From contig VZDJ01000063.1 of the NCBI GenBank assembly GCA_008694505.1, positions 4,900,254 to 4,964,253 on the forward strand: a stretch of 64,000 nucleotides of DNA. The letters run 5' to 3'. How positions within the stretch are numbered: position 1 is the first letter of the stretch; the number at the start of each line of letters is the position of its first letter. A program made the translations under genes and the position numbers. The notes under the pieces were generated by a model. The model was not told the origin of the DNA and ran no database searches. It worked only from the letters and a program-made list of their open reading frames with translations. Of the stretch, positions 22,284-34,045 are shown one piece after another. This DNA comes from Cyanoderma ruficeps (taxonomy: Eukaryota; Chordata; Aves; Passeriformes; Timaliidae).

Positions 22284-22392
22284 CTGTGGGGTGTCTTGGT
22301 AGGGAGGAGGAGGCACTGTCTGGGTGGCCATCATGGTCAGAGCTGGTGCCGGGGAGACATGGTGCATCCTGCTTGGGACTCACATCGAGAAC
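22284..22392 (-). CDS. PKNOX2: PKNOX2 exon with start codon (coding 22284-22367)
   Basis: This 109-base exon contains the likely start codon at 22367-22365 and 28 codons, beginning MHHVSPAPALTMMATQ and ending in QDTPQ. The upstream acceptor is a pyrimidine-rich run ending CACAG just above 22392. The downstream donor is CAG|GTGAG at 22284/22283. The exon ends in phase 0. About 25 bases of 5' untranslated sequence precede the ATG, so at least one more upstream exon must exist. Two further Met codons (residues 12 and 13) could act as alternative starts; the mammalian protein begins with two Met in a slightly different arrangement, and here the codon before the ATG is AGG. This segment precedes the PBX-binding domain and has no known fold. 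An LTR-like repeat ends about 30 bases beyond the donor. Confidence 0.93.
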
Positions 22393-25230
22393 CTGTGGGC
22401 GGGAGAACGGAGCTGCTGCATTACCAGGGATCTCTCCCCTCAGGAAAAATCCCCACCGAAAGGGAAGGAACAACGGAAGGCCAACAGGAGAGGTGACATC
22501 CCTCACAAAGGCACCGAGCTGTGCCACACAGCCCCTGGAAGAAACTCAAAACGGTTTGATGACTTTCGTTGTGATTTGATGATTTTTTTTGAGATCTGTG
22601 ATTTTGGATAAGGAATGCATTGAGGGGGGAGAGAAGCAGGTGACTGGCAGGGAGATCTTCGCTGGAGAGCACTTGGAGATGATGGTGCCATCAGTGAAAC
22701 TCATGATATTTTTTCCCCTGTGAGCCCTGGCACTCCCAGGGCATTTCCTTTCCACCCCTCATGCCTAACCACAGCGCCTAAATGGGGATTTCCATCCCCT
22801 TTCCAGCTATTTCCCTTTTCTGGAAGCAGAAAGAAACCACAAATGCAAAATTCGCCGTATTTTAAATTATACACTAAACCCTCCCAAAATGATGTGTGTC
22901 TTTGCCTTTGACCATCACAGAGTCGCATCCTCATGCTCAGTTCAGAAGGGACATTGAGAATCCAATGTGGAGACTCACCGAGACATTTAATATATTTATT
23001 TGCTAATTTATTTAACATTCCTGTGTTGTGCTGTCCAACCCAGCTGCCTCCTGTGTTGAGGTGACTGACCCCACGTTGATTGAATGCACAGAAATGTGAA
23101 AACTCCTGATTGATTTGAACCAGGGAGCAAACCTGGATTTGGCACACCCCATAAACGGAGGAGAAGGTCCTCACACCACCTCCAACCCCTCTGGAAGTTG
23201 CTGCTTTCCCCAAAATGCAGTTATCTGAGAGGAAAACAGATTAATTTTTTTATTCGGGTCCAAAGGAAATGGAGAAAAAAGAGGGGCACCAGAAAGGGAC
23301 AAATTTGTAGAGGAGCACTTGGCTGGGAAAAGTCCCTGACAAATGGACCTGGTGGTAGACGTGCCCCAAAAGAAATTCTTGGCCCTGAAAATACCTCCTC
23401 TCCCACTATTTCACTGCAGCTGTGTGGGTGTTTTAGAAAGAGAAGCCAATAATCTTGCCTAAATTCTTTAAACAAATCTCTGTCCTGTCTGCCCTCTCTG
23501 TGGCTCGGAGCTCTGTTTTGGGCCAACTCACAAAGTCCCCCAGCAAATCTTCCTCCAAAGGTGCATTTCTTCTTCTCCTTTTTGTAAGAGATGACATCTC
23601 CCCAAGGGATCTCCCCATTGTGGTGCACTGGCTTTGCCCTTGGCTTCCCATCTGGAGAAGAGCCACGGCACCATCCCACCAGGAAAAGCAGAAAGTTACG
23701 TGAAGTGCCCTGATATTGTGAGGGACCATAACCAAAAAACCATCAGCACGGCTTTCACCACGGAATGGTGACAGGCAGGAAGGTGCAAGGAAGAGGAAGA
23801 GAGGCACTGATGAGCTCAGCCAAAAACGAGGCACGTTTGGGAATTTTTGTGAAAAATTCAGCCCTCTCTACGAGGCCCGTGGTTGTTTGGGGGAAGAGGT
23901 GCAAAATTCTGATCTTCTCGAGGTTTCAGGCTTTGCCAGCCACAAAGTTCACAAATGCACCACGTCCAAATGGAAAGCCAAGTGCTGCGGGATGAGCATC
24001 AACAACCCTTTTTTTATTTTGCATGAATAAATCAGGTTATCCTTTCTCATACTTTGCACAAATATGGGTAACCCACGAACTGAATACTAAGAAATCCCAC
24101 CCGAAATCCCGTGCATTGTGAAGGTAGATCAGGGTTCTCGCACGACACAGACCTCTAGCAGGGAGGATATTGCATTTATGGGATTAAAATGGTGCTTTTC
24201 ATCTTTTTCCTCCCAACAGCAAAATAGCAGGAGGCGAAATTATCTGCTCCTGAGTGGACTCACAGCTTAAAATCTTTGATGTCCAATGTCAAAACTCAGC
24301 TCGCAGCTGCAGGCACACAAATATCCGTGTCCTCGGGGGGTAACGCCAAGGGAAAAACCTCCCCATCAGAATCAGTTTCAGCTGGGGAAAAGCAGAATTT
24401 AGCACTGTGACAGTCTGGACATCTGGGTGGGAATCTAAAATAAAAAGGCATTGCTATTTTGGGAAAAATACCCTGCCTGGCATCTATTGTTCCTGCCAAG
24501 AGCGATCCTACAACCAGCACGTGGTGATTGACTGTGGGGTGTGAGCTTTTTTGGGAGAGCCTATTCCCAGAAGGTGGCAGCCCAGAGCCCAATTTAATTG
24601 CTGAATATCATCAAAGCTGCTCAAATCAAGCCATTCATTGAGGTTTATGGGTGCTGATTTGTTTGGAGAATAGGACTGACAGCTAAATGTGGGGGGGGAA
24701 AAAAAAAGGATAAAAGTGGGAGGCAGCTGTTGCCAACTGCAGTAGATTTATTTTGGGGGAAACAAATGCACTCAGGCACTGTAAATATCCAGGAAAGTCT
24801 CTGGTGCCCACAGGAAAAGCTGGACAGGTGTTTCAGGTGGGAGCCCCCAGCCATGAATCTCAGGATAACAGTGCAGAGCTCTCACCCTCATGAATTTATC
24901 AGGGAAGGCTTGAAAGCTGCCATCACTTGCATTAACCCTTTCTAACTTTTTGTATTTTTTGTTCTATACATTCATCCCCCCATCTCTTTTCTTTCTTTCC
25001 ACCACTTCTTAAATTAATTTGCCTGCGTGAGCTCTTGACTGTGGGCATCCAGATATCGGAAGGAGCAGAGCATCAACAAATTCCTGCCAACTCCTTCCAG
25101 CCCAACTCAAGGAAATGTTCAAATCTTGGGTGAACAGTGAATTCTGGGGATCTGGAGAACAAGGAGGGCAGGAGTTGCAGCCAACTCCGGGGAGATTTGC
25201 ACAGAAGAAAGAAATGGTGAGCAATAAAAA
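22393..25230. other. Sequence upstream of the first coding exon, no feature seen
   Basis: Probably 5' intron of PKNOX2. There are short reading frames on both strands but no splice-supported exon, RNA gene or named repeat. Confidence 0.5.
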
Positions 25231-25510
25231 CCCATAAAGGCTCTTTCATTTCCGGAAGCCGCAGTACTTCGCGTTTTGGCAGTGACTTGAGATCAAAGTA
25301 TCCTAAATTTCCTTATGAAATAAAATTATTTCAGCTATCACTGAAACGTTGCCATTACGTTGGAAATGTATTTCCCGAAGAGCTTGTGCCTGTCTAAAAG
25401 ACTCTCAGATTTACAGACTGGGGGGTTTTTTTGCCAGCAGTATATTGCAGCCTTTTTCAAGTAAAAATAATTAAAGACTAAGTTGAAAAGTTGTGGGGTT
25501 TTTTTCTATG
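25231..25510. promoter_or_regulatory. Candidate conserved non-coding element
   Basis: Complex, low-repeat sequence with isolated CpGs and factor-like motifs (CATTTCCGGAAGCCGCAGTA, CTTCGCGTTTTGGCAGTGAC, TATTTCAGCTATCACTG, CGTTGCCATTACGTTGG). Proposed on composition only. Confidence 0.35.
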
Positions 25511-25984
25511 ATGCCTTAAAACACTTAAAAAACCCAAAGTATTGTCAGTCACCCACCACCCTCCAGGTGAATATGACCCTCTTGATTAATAAAACAGCCA
25601 TAAGCCCATATTAGAATGGTTAGGGCTGCTCAGAATTGGGGCTGAATGAAAAAAAAAATTCCTTTTAAGGACTCTACATCACTGTTTTCAAAGCAAAAAT
25701 GTTTATATTCCATCTGTAAAGCACAACTTTTGTTCCTGAGCCAATGGAAAAACGAGGATCTCTTTTTCTAGTTCATTGAGAAGCTTCTGCCCCACAGCAA
25801 CGCATGCAACTGATAATGGAGGATTCAACACGAAAAATCAGAAAATCAACTTTTCAGGCTTTTCTTCCTCTCCACCTGAAGCATCAAAATTATTAGAAAT
25901 ACTTGAGTATGGGTTTGTTTTTTTTTTTTCCCCAGCCTTGTAAGATATTTTTCTGTATTAAAGGAAAATTGCCTTTTCTGAAGG

Positions 25985-26250
25985 GGATTTTTTTGAAGGA
26001 GGGACGCCGTGAGATTCTCAACGAGGCCGTGTCAGTCGCGCTCTCTCCACGGCACTCCCGAGTTTTTTATGTCACCCTCTTCACGGAGGGCTTGTGCAGG
26101 CTGAAGTTTATGATATATGCATTCAGCCGAGTTAAAATGAAGAAATACAGCAGAGGAGGGATGGAGAGGGTCCTCCAGAGGACGATACATCTCACTCAGA
26201 ACCACAAGGACAAGCTCACCCTCAGCGGGTGATGCCAACTCTGGACTGGC
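25985..26250. promoter_or_regulatory. Candidate conserved non-coding element
   Basis: Shows retained CpGs (GGACGCCGTGAG, CAACGAGGCCGTGTCAGTCG, CTCCACGGCACTCCCGAG) followed by GTTTATGATATATGCATTCA. No reading frame with known homology. Proposed on composition only. Confidence 0.33.
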
Positions 26251-27892
26251 CATAAAGAGAATTAAGAGCGACCCTCTCCTCTCAAATGTCTCGTTTCTAT
26301 CAACAAATCTTCACCTTTTTTGCCTCTTTTTGCCAAAACTCACGCATTGCCCTCAAGGATGAATACCAGGGTTTCATGCCATTACAAGAAGTCCTTTGTG
26401 CCACCCTGGGCGTGTTAAAAATAAACCAAGTGCTATAAATGGTCAAAACCAGAAAACAATCCAATTTTTCAGGACTTTAGCCATTCTTGGCCATTCCTCC
26501 ACGTTCAAGGTTGCTTCCAAAGAGAGTCATGTAAAACTTCATCTGGGGAGATCAGGAGCATTTATGCAAAGATACCACTGTGCCACCAAAGAGTTTTAAT
26601 TTTTTTAAAGAATGTATCATAGCCAAATTTCCTCAATCCAGTCCCAGGAGGTTTTCTTGCACTGGGAGCATCTTTTGCTCTCGGCCAAGATGCTGGTTTT
26701 ACTAAATGCTGACCTTCAAATTCTCCCAGTATCCTGCTGTTAGTTATTTTTATTAGGTAAAAAAAGGAGAAATTGAGTCTGTGTTTCTGCTACGAGAACG
26801 GGTTAAAGCAGATAGTGATTTGACATTTCTGTAGAACCAAGTCTAGACCACAGCAAATCCCTTTTCTATTTTTCTCCAAAAAAAGCAGTCGGTCAATACA
26901 AAAGCACTGGGATAAATGGGAAAGGGAAACACCGTGTTGGATAATGCCAAAAAAACCCCTTCCCAAACATTGATTTGGAATGTCAGTGGATGGGCCCCTG
27001 AGCACCAGGAAAAGGAGCATTTATTCATTCAATGTTTTCACTTAGGTATTTAATATTTTAATTTTTTGTTTAATATTTACACGTGTTTATTTGTTATTTG
27101 TATTTATTTAATTACTATTTCCCAATCCTCCTCCCAACTTCAGCTCCACAGAAAGGATGGAGATGCTTCAGCGGATTTCTGATGAGAACAACAATTACTG
27201 CTAAATATTTCTCTTCTCTCCAAAGATACCCATCTCTGAAAAGCTCCAGGGATATCTCTGCAACATAAACATGAGAATAAAACCTGCAAGAGCCAGTCAC
27301 AGCTTTAGTAGACCAGGTTAATGTACCTTGAACGGCAGCATTAAACAACTTTGCTCATTTTTTTAAGTGGAGAGCAGAGATACCTGCATACATTTTAAAG
27401 TGTTATTTTTATAGGGGAAGACCATTAAAGCACCTTCCAAAACAAACTGACACAGGGAAACATCAAAGAAGCTTCTTCAAAGTAACCTGAGAATACTTGA
27501 ATTTTGTGCAACCCAGCCCTCTGCCCGTGAAAAGTTCCCAAAAGAGCAAGTTGTGATTTTTTTTTTCAGCAAATCAAAAAGCTTTGAAGTGAAGTGTAGC
27601 TCAGGAACCCCAAAAATGCAGAAACTTCCTCTTGCTGGGCATGAAATGTAAAAAAAAAAAATTCTGGTTGCCTTGTAAAAAATAGGGAGCAGATGAATGT
27701 CTTAACAGTTCTTCTCTGAGAGCAATTACCTCTGAACAATTTATGTCTAAAGTCTAAAGTGTCACCCTATGCTTTCAAACCTTGGCTTGTGCTCTTCATT
27801 CTCCATCACAACCTGCTAATTCCATGAGTCAGGAACCACATTTCCATCCTGCACACACCAGATCTCAAACCCACACTGGCAATGAGAAGGTC
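26251..27892. other. Upstream sequence, no feature seen
   Basis: Unique intron-like sequence with a TTTATTTAATTA-rich piece near 27040-27115. Confidence 0.5.
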
Positions 27893-28500
27893 ACAGAATC
27901 TCAGAATAATCCGAGGATCCACAAGGACCATCGAGTCCAACCCCAGGCCCTGCACAGCACCATCCTCAACAGTCACACCACATGCCTGAGGCCATGGTCC
28001 AAATGCTTCTTGAGCTCTGCCAGCCTTGGGGCCATGCCCACTGCCCTGGGGAGCTGTTTCTGTGCCCAAGCACCCTCTGGATGAAGAACTTTCCTCTAAT
28101 ATCCCACCTAAGCCTCCCCTGACACAACTTCAGGCCATTCCTTTGGGTCCTGCCACTGGGCACCACAGAGCAGCAATCAGCTGCTCCTCCTCTTCCCCTC
28201 ACGAGGAAGTCGTAGAATGAAATGAGTTGAGACCCCTCAATCTCCTCCTTGACCTTTCCCTCAAGACCCTTCACCATCTTTGCTGCCCTCCTTAGGATGC
28301 TCTCTTACAGTCCAACACTGCTCTCATCCTGTGGTGCCCAAATCTGCCCACGTGACTCCAGGTGAGGCCAGCCCAGCTCAGAGCAGGGAAGGACAATCCC
28401 TTCCCTCACCCAGCTGCTGATGCTGGGCCTGAAGCCCCCCAGGACAAGGATGTCCCTCCTGGCTGCCAGGGCACTGCTGCCTCAAATTCAACTTCTGAGA
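27893..28500 (-). mobile_element. CR1 LINE 3' fragment, about 600 bases
   Basis: Starts with TCACAGAATCTCAGAATAAT and continues CCATCGAGTCCAACCCCAGG, the complement of a CR1 3' end. It then gives the typical complement of the 3' coding part (GAAGAACTTTCCTCTAATATCC, TCCTTGACCTTTCCCTCAAG-like blocks). It belongs to a different CR1 subfamily from the copies at 38138 and 43116, judged by the 3' tip. The copy is decayed, with no intact frame. Confidence 0.88.
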
Positions 28501-28559
28501 AGAAGGGAATTCCTCCTCATGGAGCAGGCACAGCAGAGAGAGCAGTGGAGTGATGCTGG

Positions 28560-28840
28560 TGCTGAGCAGAGGGAGCAGTTTGGGTGGCAAGGCTGAGGTC
28601 AGGTAAAGCTCCTTTTGTACACTTTTGTTAATTTGTGTTGTTGTTGTTGTTACAAGTTCATTTTCTTATCTCATTGGTGTTTCCAGTAAATCGTTCTTAT
28701 CCCAACCATGCTCTTTGCCTTTTGTGCCTCCAATCTTTCCTCTACAGGGGGGACAGAAGAGGGGGGGCAAGTGAGCTCTGTGAAGTTTGGGAGACTCAGG
28801 GAGGGGGCACTAAATTGGGCAACACCGTTATTAAATAACA
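28560..28840 (+). mobile_element. LTR-like repeat fragment related to 38759-39140
   Basis: Shares with 38759-39140 a poly-GTT/GTTATT stretch, TTCTTATCTCATT, TTTCCAGTAAAT, CTTATCCCAACCAT, CTTTGCCTTT and a run ending in GGGGGG...CAAGTG. That block resembles the 3' half of a common avian endogenous-retrovirus LTR. The 5' half is missing or diverged. Confidence 0.6.
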
Positions 28841-29635
28841 ACAACCAATTTCCCTGCCACTGCAAACATCACCAAGTGCAAAACAGACCAATGCCAGTGC
28901 AAAACCCACCTGCAACCTCAACACTGCCAACAATCCTGGCACAGACCCCACCAGGAACCAAGGACTTCTTGTAAACGTTGCTGCAGTCCATAAACACCCC
29001 ATAATCGATACTGCAATTTTCCATCTCTTTAGATACGGCTCCAATTTAATGCCTTCCTGGGGCGTTTGTTTTGCAACTCAAATCTCACAGGTTTGATGCA
29101 AATCTCCCAGAACCTCCATGAGCAGCACCAGGTAAACACAGACAGATATCTGCTTTTTGGTGGACTTGCTAAAAACAGCAGAGTGAACCCAACTGCAGAA
29201 ATACAGGTGAGGTGTGAGTGGGAGCAGGCAAAGACTTCCCACCCTCCCTGACTGGGAAAGTCAGGAAAACAGCAATACCACAGTACCCCAAATAAAACCC
29301 TCCCTTAAATCTGCCTCATTTCTTGCTGTATCCTGCTAACACGCTTGGAAATTTTCCCCTTGGGAGGGGGAAAAACTCCCTCTGGAGCCCCCTAAGGCAG
29401 AAAAATCAGAGTTCTTGACTTGCTGAGTTTTCACTTCACATCCCTCTCTTGCGGCTCTCTGGCTCCTCCCGGTCTTACCTTCACCCTGAATTTCCTATGT
29501 AAAATGTAAAATTCCCTATGAAAAATGACTCTGCTGACCAGAAAACAAAACTAAGGATTTCCTTGAGGCACGTCAGGTTTCTGGCATCTACAGAGAGTTG
29601 TCCCTATCCAAACCCTGAGCCAAGACACTACAGAT
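28841..29635. other. Upstream sequence, no feature seen
   Basis: Unique-looking intronic sequence. Confidence 0.5.
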
Positions 29636-29835
29636 TGAGACGGGAGCACCTTGATTAATCACCACAATTGAAACGTCGTTCATTTGCCCATTTGAAAGCA
29701 ATCTTTTGGCCATATTTCCAGCCTCAATGATAAAAGAGTAGTTTGAGCTATGACGTGGTGATTTATAGGGAGTTACAATGGGTTTCAAACTCCTTTAATG
29801 GTGCTTAATAAGACTGTCTTCTTCTCCATTTACTC
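29636..29835. promoter_or_regulatory. Candidate conserved non-coding element
   Basis: Contains TTGATTAATCACCACAATTG, AACGTCGTTCATTTGCCCAT and GCTATGACGTGGTGATTTAT, a mix of TAAT, E-box and CRE-like cores. Proposed on composition only. Confidence 0.35.
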
Positions 29836-30685
29836 CAAATGGGAGTAAATCTCAGCCTGGTCTGAACTCAACACAATGAGGAAATTGGGGTCAAAAAAGG
29901 ACTGGAAAGTGTTCATGATGTGAGACAGACATGCTAAATTTTTTTCCACAACTTTTTTTGTACAATGCCAAAAGGTATGGCCTGGCCTTGGAGGTGCATC
30001 TTGTGGTCACAGGGGCTTCAGGAGGAGGAAAGCTGAAATAGTTTTGTGCCTGGAAACTGGGAGAGGCCAACACACAGTGGAGAAAGCCAAGGGAAACCAA
30101 GTTGTTTCTCAGAAGCCTTCAGGTAATTTTTATCATTAACCACTTAGAGCGATGCCAGCCCAGTGCTCCAGAAGGTAACGAAGTGGACACCCACCACCAT
30201 CACTTCTTTCTGTGCCTTTAAAGGAAGGAGTCTGGACCTTGTTGGCACGATTTGCTGAGCAGTTTGGGTTTGGTCTACCTGCTGGAGATACTTCCAGGCC
30301 AGGTTGCACTTTGTGTCCTTCACAGACACAGCTCCTCCAAAGAGAACAACCCAATGCACACAAAATACACGCCAGGGTGCCAAGTTCTTTTGATGCCTTA
30401 AAGTTTTAGCCTTTATATTTTTCCTAATCCTGTGCTGCATTAGGGCAGAACTTTAAACTCCATATAAAGTGTTGGCTGCTGTCTTCACACTTTGGTCACA
30501 CAAAACAATCCCTCTGGGCCTGGAAACCACAAACAGCCTCAGGCCCCAAAAAGTAGAAACAAAAGTGGATTGGAGAGGGGAGAAAACTGGGGGAATGTGA
30601 CTTCATCACCTGAAGCTGTAATTGGAGGATTAACCCCTGATAAGCAAATGAACCAAATTTATAATTGTGTGAAAAACTCGTGACC
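29836..30685. other. Upstream sequence, no feature seen
   Basis: No named repeat or exon. Confidence 0.5.
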
Positions 30686-30830
30686 ATCGTCCACTCTGGG
30701 TGCAGCCTCTGGGAGGCTCTGAGGGCCCAGGGTGGAGCTGATAAAGGCCTTTAATAAACACCCACTTCATTCTCCAGCTCTGCCTGCCCTCTGCTCTGGG
30801 TGGACACTCCGAGGCACCATTTCCATGCAA
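30686..30830 (+). mobile_element. LTR 3' part (solo LTR fragment)
   Basis: The block GCCTTTAATAAACACCCACT, TCATTCTCCAGCTCTGCC, TGCTCTGGGTGGACACTCCG and AGGCACCA matches the R-U5 end of an avian endogenous-retrovirus LTR as I recall the family. AATAAA at about 30752 is the polyadenylation signal. No retroviral genes are nearby. Confidence 0.65.
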
Positions 30831-32899
30831 ATATTGGGCAACTCTCTTTGAAATCCAGATTGGAAAGAGGGCATCAAGAACAGAGGATCCCCCCCAAAAA
30901 GTCATTGTGGTGACCCCAATCCTCCCCACACACACCAGAAAAGTCATTTCAACATGAATCCAACCTGCACCTCTATCGGAAGGGGGTAAAATCAGGTGAA
31001 GGAGATATTCATCACTTCCTTCATTGTGTGATCTTTGTTTTGGCTGAAGCAGGGTCACCAGCAAGAATCAGAGCTTAAAGGGCAGCCTGGGGGAAATAAT
31101 CCTCCCCCTGTTGGCTGCTTCTTACTAAAGGGACTTTCAGAGGGGGCAAGACTCAAAAGAAAAGACTCAAAGGAAAGATGCACTGCTGGGCCACAAACCA
31201 AATGGAGGGTTTGGGTTTTTCCTTGAGAAGCCCCTACCCAAATAAAACCAGTTTAAGAAGAAACCAGGCACTTTTGCAGAATATTTACACAAATTGAAGG
31301 CGCCACTCCCCTTTTCAATGACCAAAGGTTTCTGTTTGCTCCTACAGGAGGGAAGTTGTAGCCAACAGGGTTTTATTTTCTGTGTCACCTGCTGGGTGCC
31401 CTGGTTTTGGCAGGGATCAAGCACATTTGTCACTCTGTCAAGCCCTAATTTTAGTGACCGGGGTTGACTAAAGGACTGTGAAACCCTTGGTTTCATTTAT
31501 ATCTTCTCTTAAGCTCTGCATTTCATTTATTTTCAGTTGGTGACCATCTCTCTGCACCCTACTGCCGGCTGTGCCAAAATTTTGCAGTGATAACAGCCTA
31601 TATTTCAGAGTATTTTCACAAAAATATATCTGTGTTTTCCTCCAGGCTGCTTATGCCTTGTAGGGCTCTTAACAATATGTTACCTACACTTGAGCTTTAA
31701 AACAAGATTCCCTGCACAGACTGATTTCTTTAAAAAAAAATAAAATTAATTCTGCTCTGAAATGCTCACTGCGTTTAGGGGAGGGTTGATACAATTTAAA
31801 TGCAACAGAAAACAGCAGAAGTTCCTCCAAATAAAGCCACACCAAGGTCATGACTCACCACATCCTGCTCAATTAATGCACATAATTGCACAATTAATAT
31901 ATATAATTGGTTAATTAATATAAAGCAAAGCAGCCTTACTGTTAGGGGGTGCTCAGGGAGCCACTGCCCTGGAAGTGTCGTCCTCTCACTGCCCTGAAAA
32001 CTGGGTAGGGATCACAGCCTGGGAAAGCAAAAATTAAACATTTGAATATTGAGAGAAAATGAGGAAATAAGAAGGTGAAATATTAAGCAAAGGATGAAGG
32101 TCTGCACTAGGAAAGGTATTCTGGCAGTCTCAGTGAAGCCATGGATGGCAAGTCGCTCTTAATGCATTTTTTTCTGAAGGATGATGGGGAAAACGGGAGG
32201 AATCAAGGAAAACGTAGGTGGGGAATATCCCCTGGGGATGAAAGCAGGACTGATGTCTGAGCTAGATCAGGGCTTTTCCCCAGCAGGTTTGAACACCTCC
32301 AAAAAAAAAGGGCGAAAAAGGAATCAGATTTTTAGAGGTCGAACCGAGCTATGTCCAGAAATCCACGGCGTGCTTGTTGTTGGTCTGTCCACAGAGGATG
32401 GAGGTCGACGTCGCCCTGTCCCGTCCTTTTCCACTCCTGGTGGGTGCTGGAAGCTCCTCACGGGGTCACACCGAGGGTCACTGGTATAATCCAGCTCTGA
32501 AGAGGAGAAAAAAGGGAAAAAAAATAAAGGAATGAAACAGCACTGATGTTGGCTGTGCCCCCATTTCGTGCTGGCAGTTGCCATTTCCCTGGTTAATTAT
32601 AATATTTCCCTGAGCGTAAATGTGTTTTTACACCTGGGCTCAGACAGAGTGGACTGGGGAACAGCCACGACCTCCGAAATGGGGGAGCCCCTGGACACTG
32701 CTCAGTAAGGAAAAGCCCATCCGTATGCTGGAGATGATTTTGCAACTGCCAAGAATCTGGCCTTGATGGGACTGGGATTTCTAGGCCCATCTCAGCAGTT
32801 CCAGTGGGAAAACGAAGGTGGGCTGAGCAAGGACCAGCACAGCCACCGACACAGGGATGTCTCGTGTTTGACTGCAAAAAAAAAGGAACACAAGAGAGA
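30831..32899. other. Upstream sequence, no feature seen
   Basis: Includes short ATTAATATATATAATTGG-type AT stretches near 31870-31925. No exon or named repeat. Confidence 0.5.
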
Positions 32900-33470
32900 A
32901 AACTCACCAGATCTCTCCATATATATCACCTCTAGTGAGCCCCTCAGACCTTCAACATCCATCTGATGGATGTCCCCCAATATGCATCACCTCCAGATAT
33001 TACCTCTGTGTCTATAAACATCACCTGAGCTCTCCAATATATATGTCTGATCCATCTACCTTGATATATATCTCCTGCTAAAGAGCTCCTCAGACCTCCA
33101 GTATAAATCCCTTATATATATATATATATATATTNCCTGGACAGCTCCTCACCACTGCACAGCTGACATGAACATCTCTGACAAACAGCGCCTGGCTGGA
33201 GCTCCTCCAATCTCTGCCACGCACCCAGTGCATCCCACACGGCACACATCATCTTCAGGGAGCTCTGACAGATGATGTCCCTCCATGCATCACCTCCAGG
33301 GAGCCCCTCAGATTTCAATATACATCCCAAACACCCACCCTGATACACACAACCCCTTACAGAGCTCCTCAGATTGGTGACAAATGTCCAACACATACAG
33401 ATGTATGCACACCACCACTGCTGAGCTGCTGATTGGAATGAACATCTGATATATGCCACCACCACCTCCA
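32900..33470. repeat. Decayed part of a minisatellite array
   Basis: Recurring GAGCTCCTCAGAC/GAGCCCCTCAGAT blocks about every 50-60 bases (near 32937, 33095, 33300, 33360), each followed by a CCAATAT...CATCACC-like segment. These are diverged versions of the 61-base unit that follows. An (AT)n run with an N lies at 33113-33135. Confidence 0.75.
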
Positions 33471-34045
33471 AAGAGCTCCTCAGATGCCAAATAGACACCT
33501 GTGATACTTAAGAGCATGCACAGAACCTCTGGAGAGTTCCTTAGATGCCAAATATACACCTGTGATACCTACCAACACGTACAGAATGTCTGCAGAGCTC
33601 CTCAGATGCCCAGTATGCACCTGAGATACCCACCAACCTGCACAGAACCTCTGCAGAGCTCCTCAGATGCCAAATATACACCTGTGATACCTACCAACAT
33701 GGACAGAACGTCTGCAAAGCTCCTCAGATGCCCATATATACACCTGAGATACTTAACAGCATGCACAGAACCTCTGGAGAGCTCCTCAGATGCCCAATAT
33801 GCACCTGAGATACCCACCAACCTGCACAGAACCTCCAGAGAGCTTCTCAGATGCCAAATATACACCTGATACACCCATCAACATGCACAGAACCTCCAGA
33901 GAGTTCCTCAGATGCCCAATATGCACCTGAGATACCCACCAACCTGCACAGAACCTCTGGAGAGTTCCTCAGATGCCAAATATAAACCTGAGATACCCAT
34001 CAACATGCACAGAACCTCCAAAAAGCTCCTCAGATGCCCATGGCA
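33471..34045. repeat. 61-base minisatellite, nine to ten copies
   Basis: AGATGCC recurs at 33482, 33543, 33604, 33665, 33726, 33788, 33849, 33910, 33971 and 34032, a strict 61-base period with a single 62. The unit reads CAGATGCCAAATATACACCT, GAGATACCCACCAACCTGC, ACAGAACCTCTGGAGAGCTC. Sixty-one is not a multiple of three, so the frames that stay open here run through all three phases of the unit. Confidence 0.98.

Larger units (their letters stand above)
6853..22392 (-). other. PKNOX2: PKNOX2 (PREP2) gene, partial: first four visible exons
   Basis: Gene-level entry joining four minus-strand exons: 22392-22284, 15181-15042, 10444-10273 and 7041-6853. The spliced coding part starts at 22367 and gives 195 residues in one frame, with every junction GT-AG. 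The order and sequence match the N-terminal 40 percent of PKNOX2, a TALE homeodomain protein that pairs with PBX proteins through its N-terminal MEIS/PKNOX domain and binds DNA in the nucleus. PKNOX2 is chosen over PKNOX1 because of the segments FVHQQEQEHKPFFSDDPELD and [13 protein letters not shown], which are PKNOX2-type as I recall both proteins. The homeodomain and acidic C-terminus are outside the window on the low-coordinate side. Untranslated first exons, if any lie at 22393-64000, were not identified. Confidence 0.95.

Noticed and set aside
33471..34045. CRISPR-like array
   Set aside because: The 61-base units are head-to-tail with no distinct unique spacers, and the context is vertebrate.
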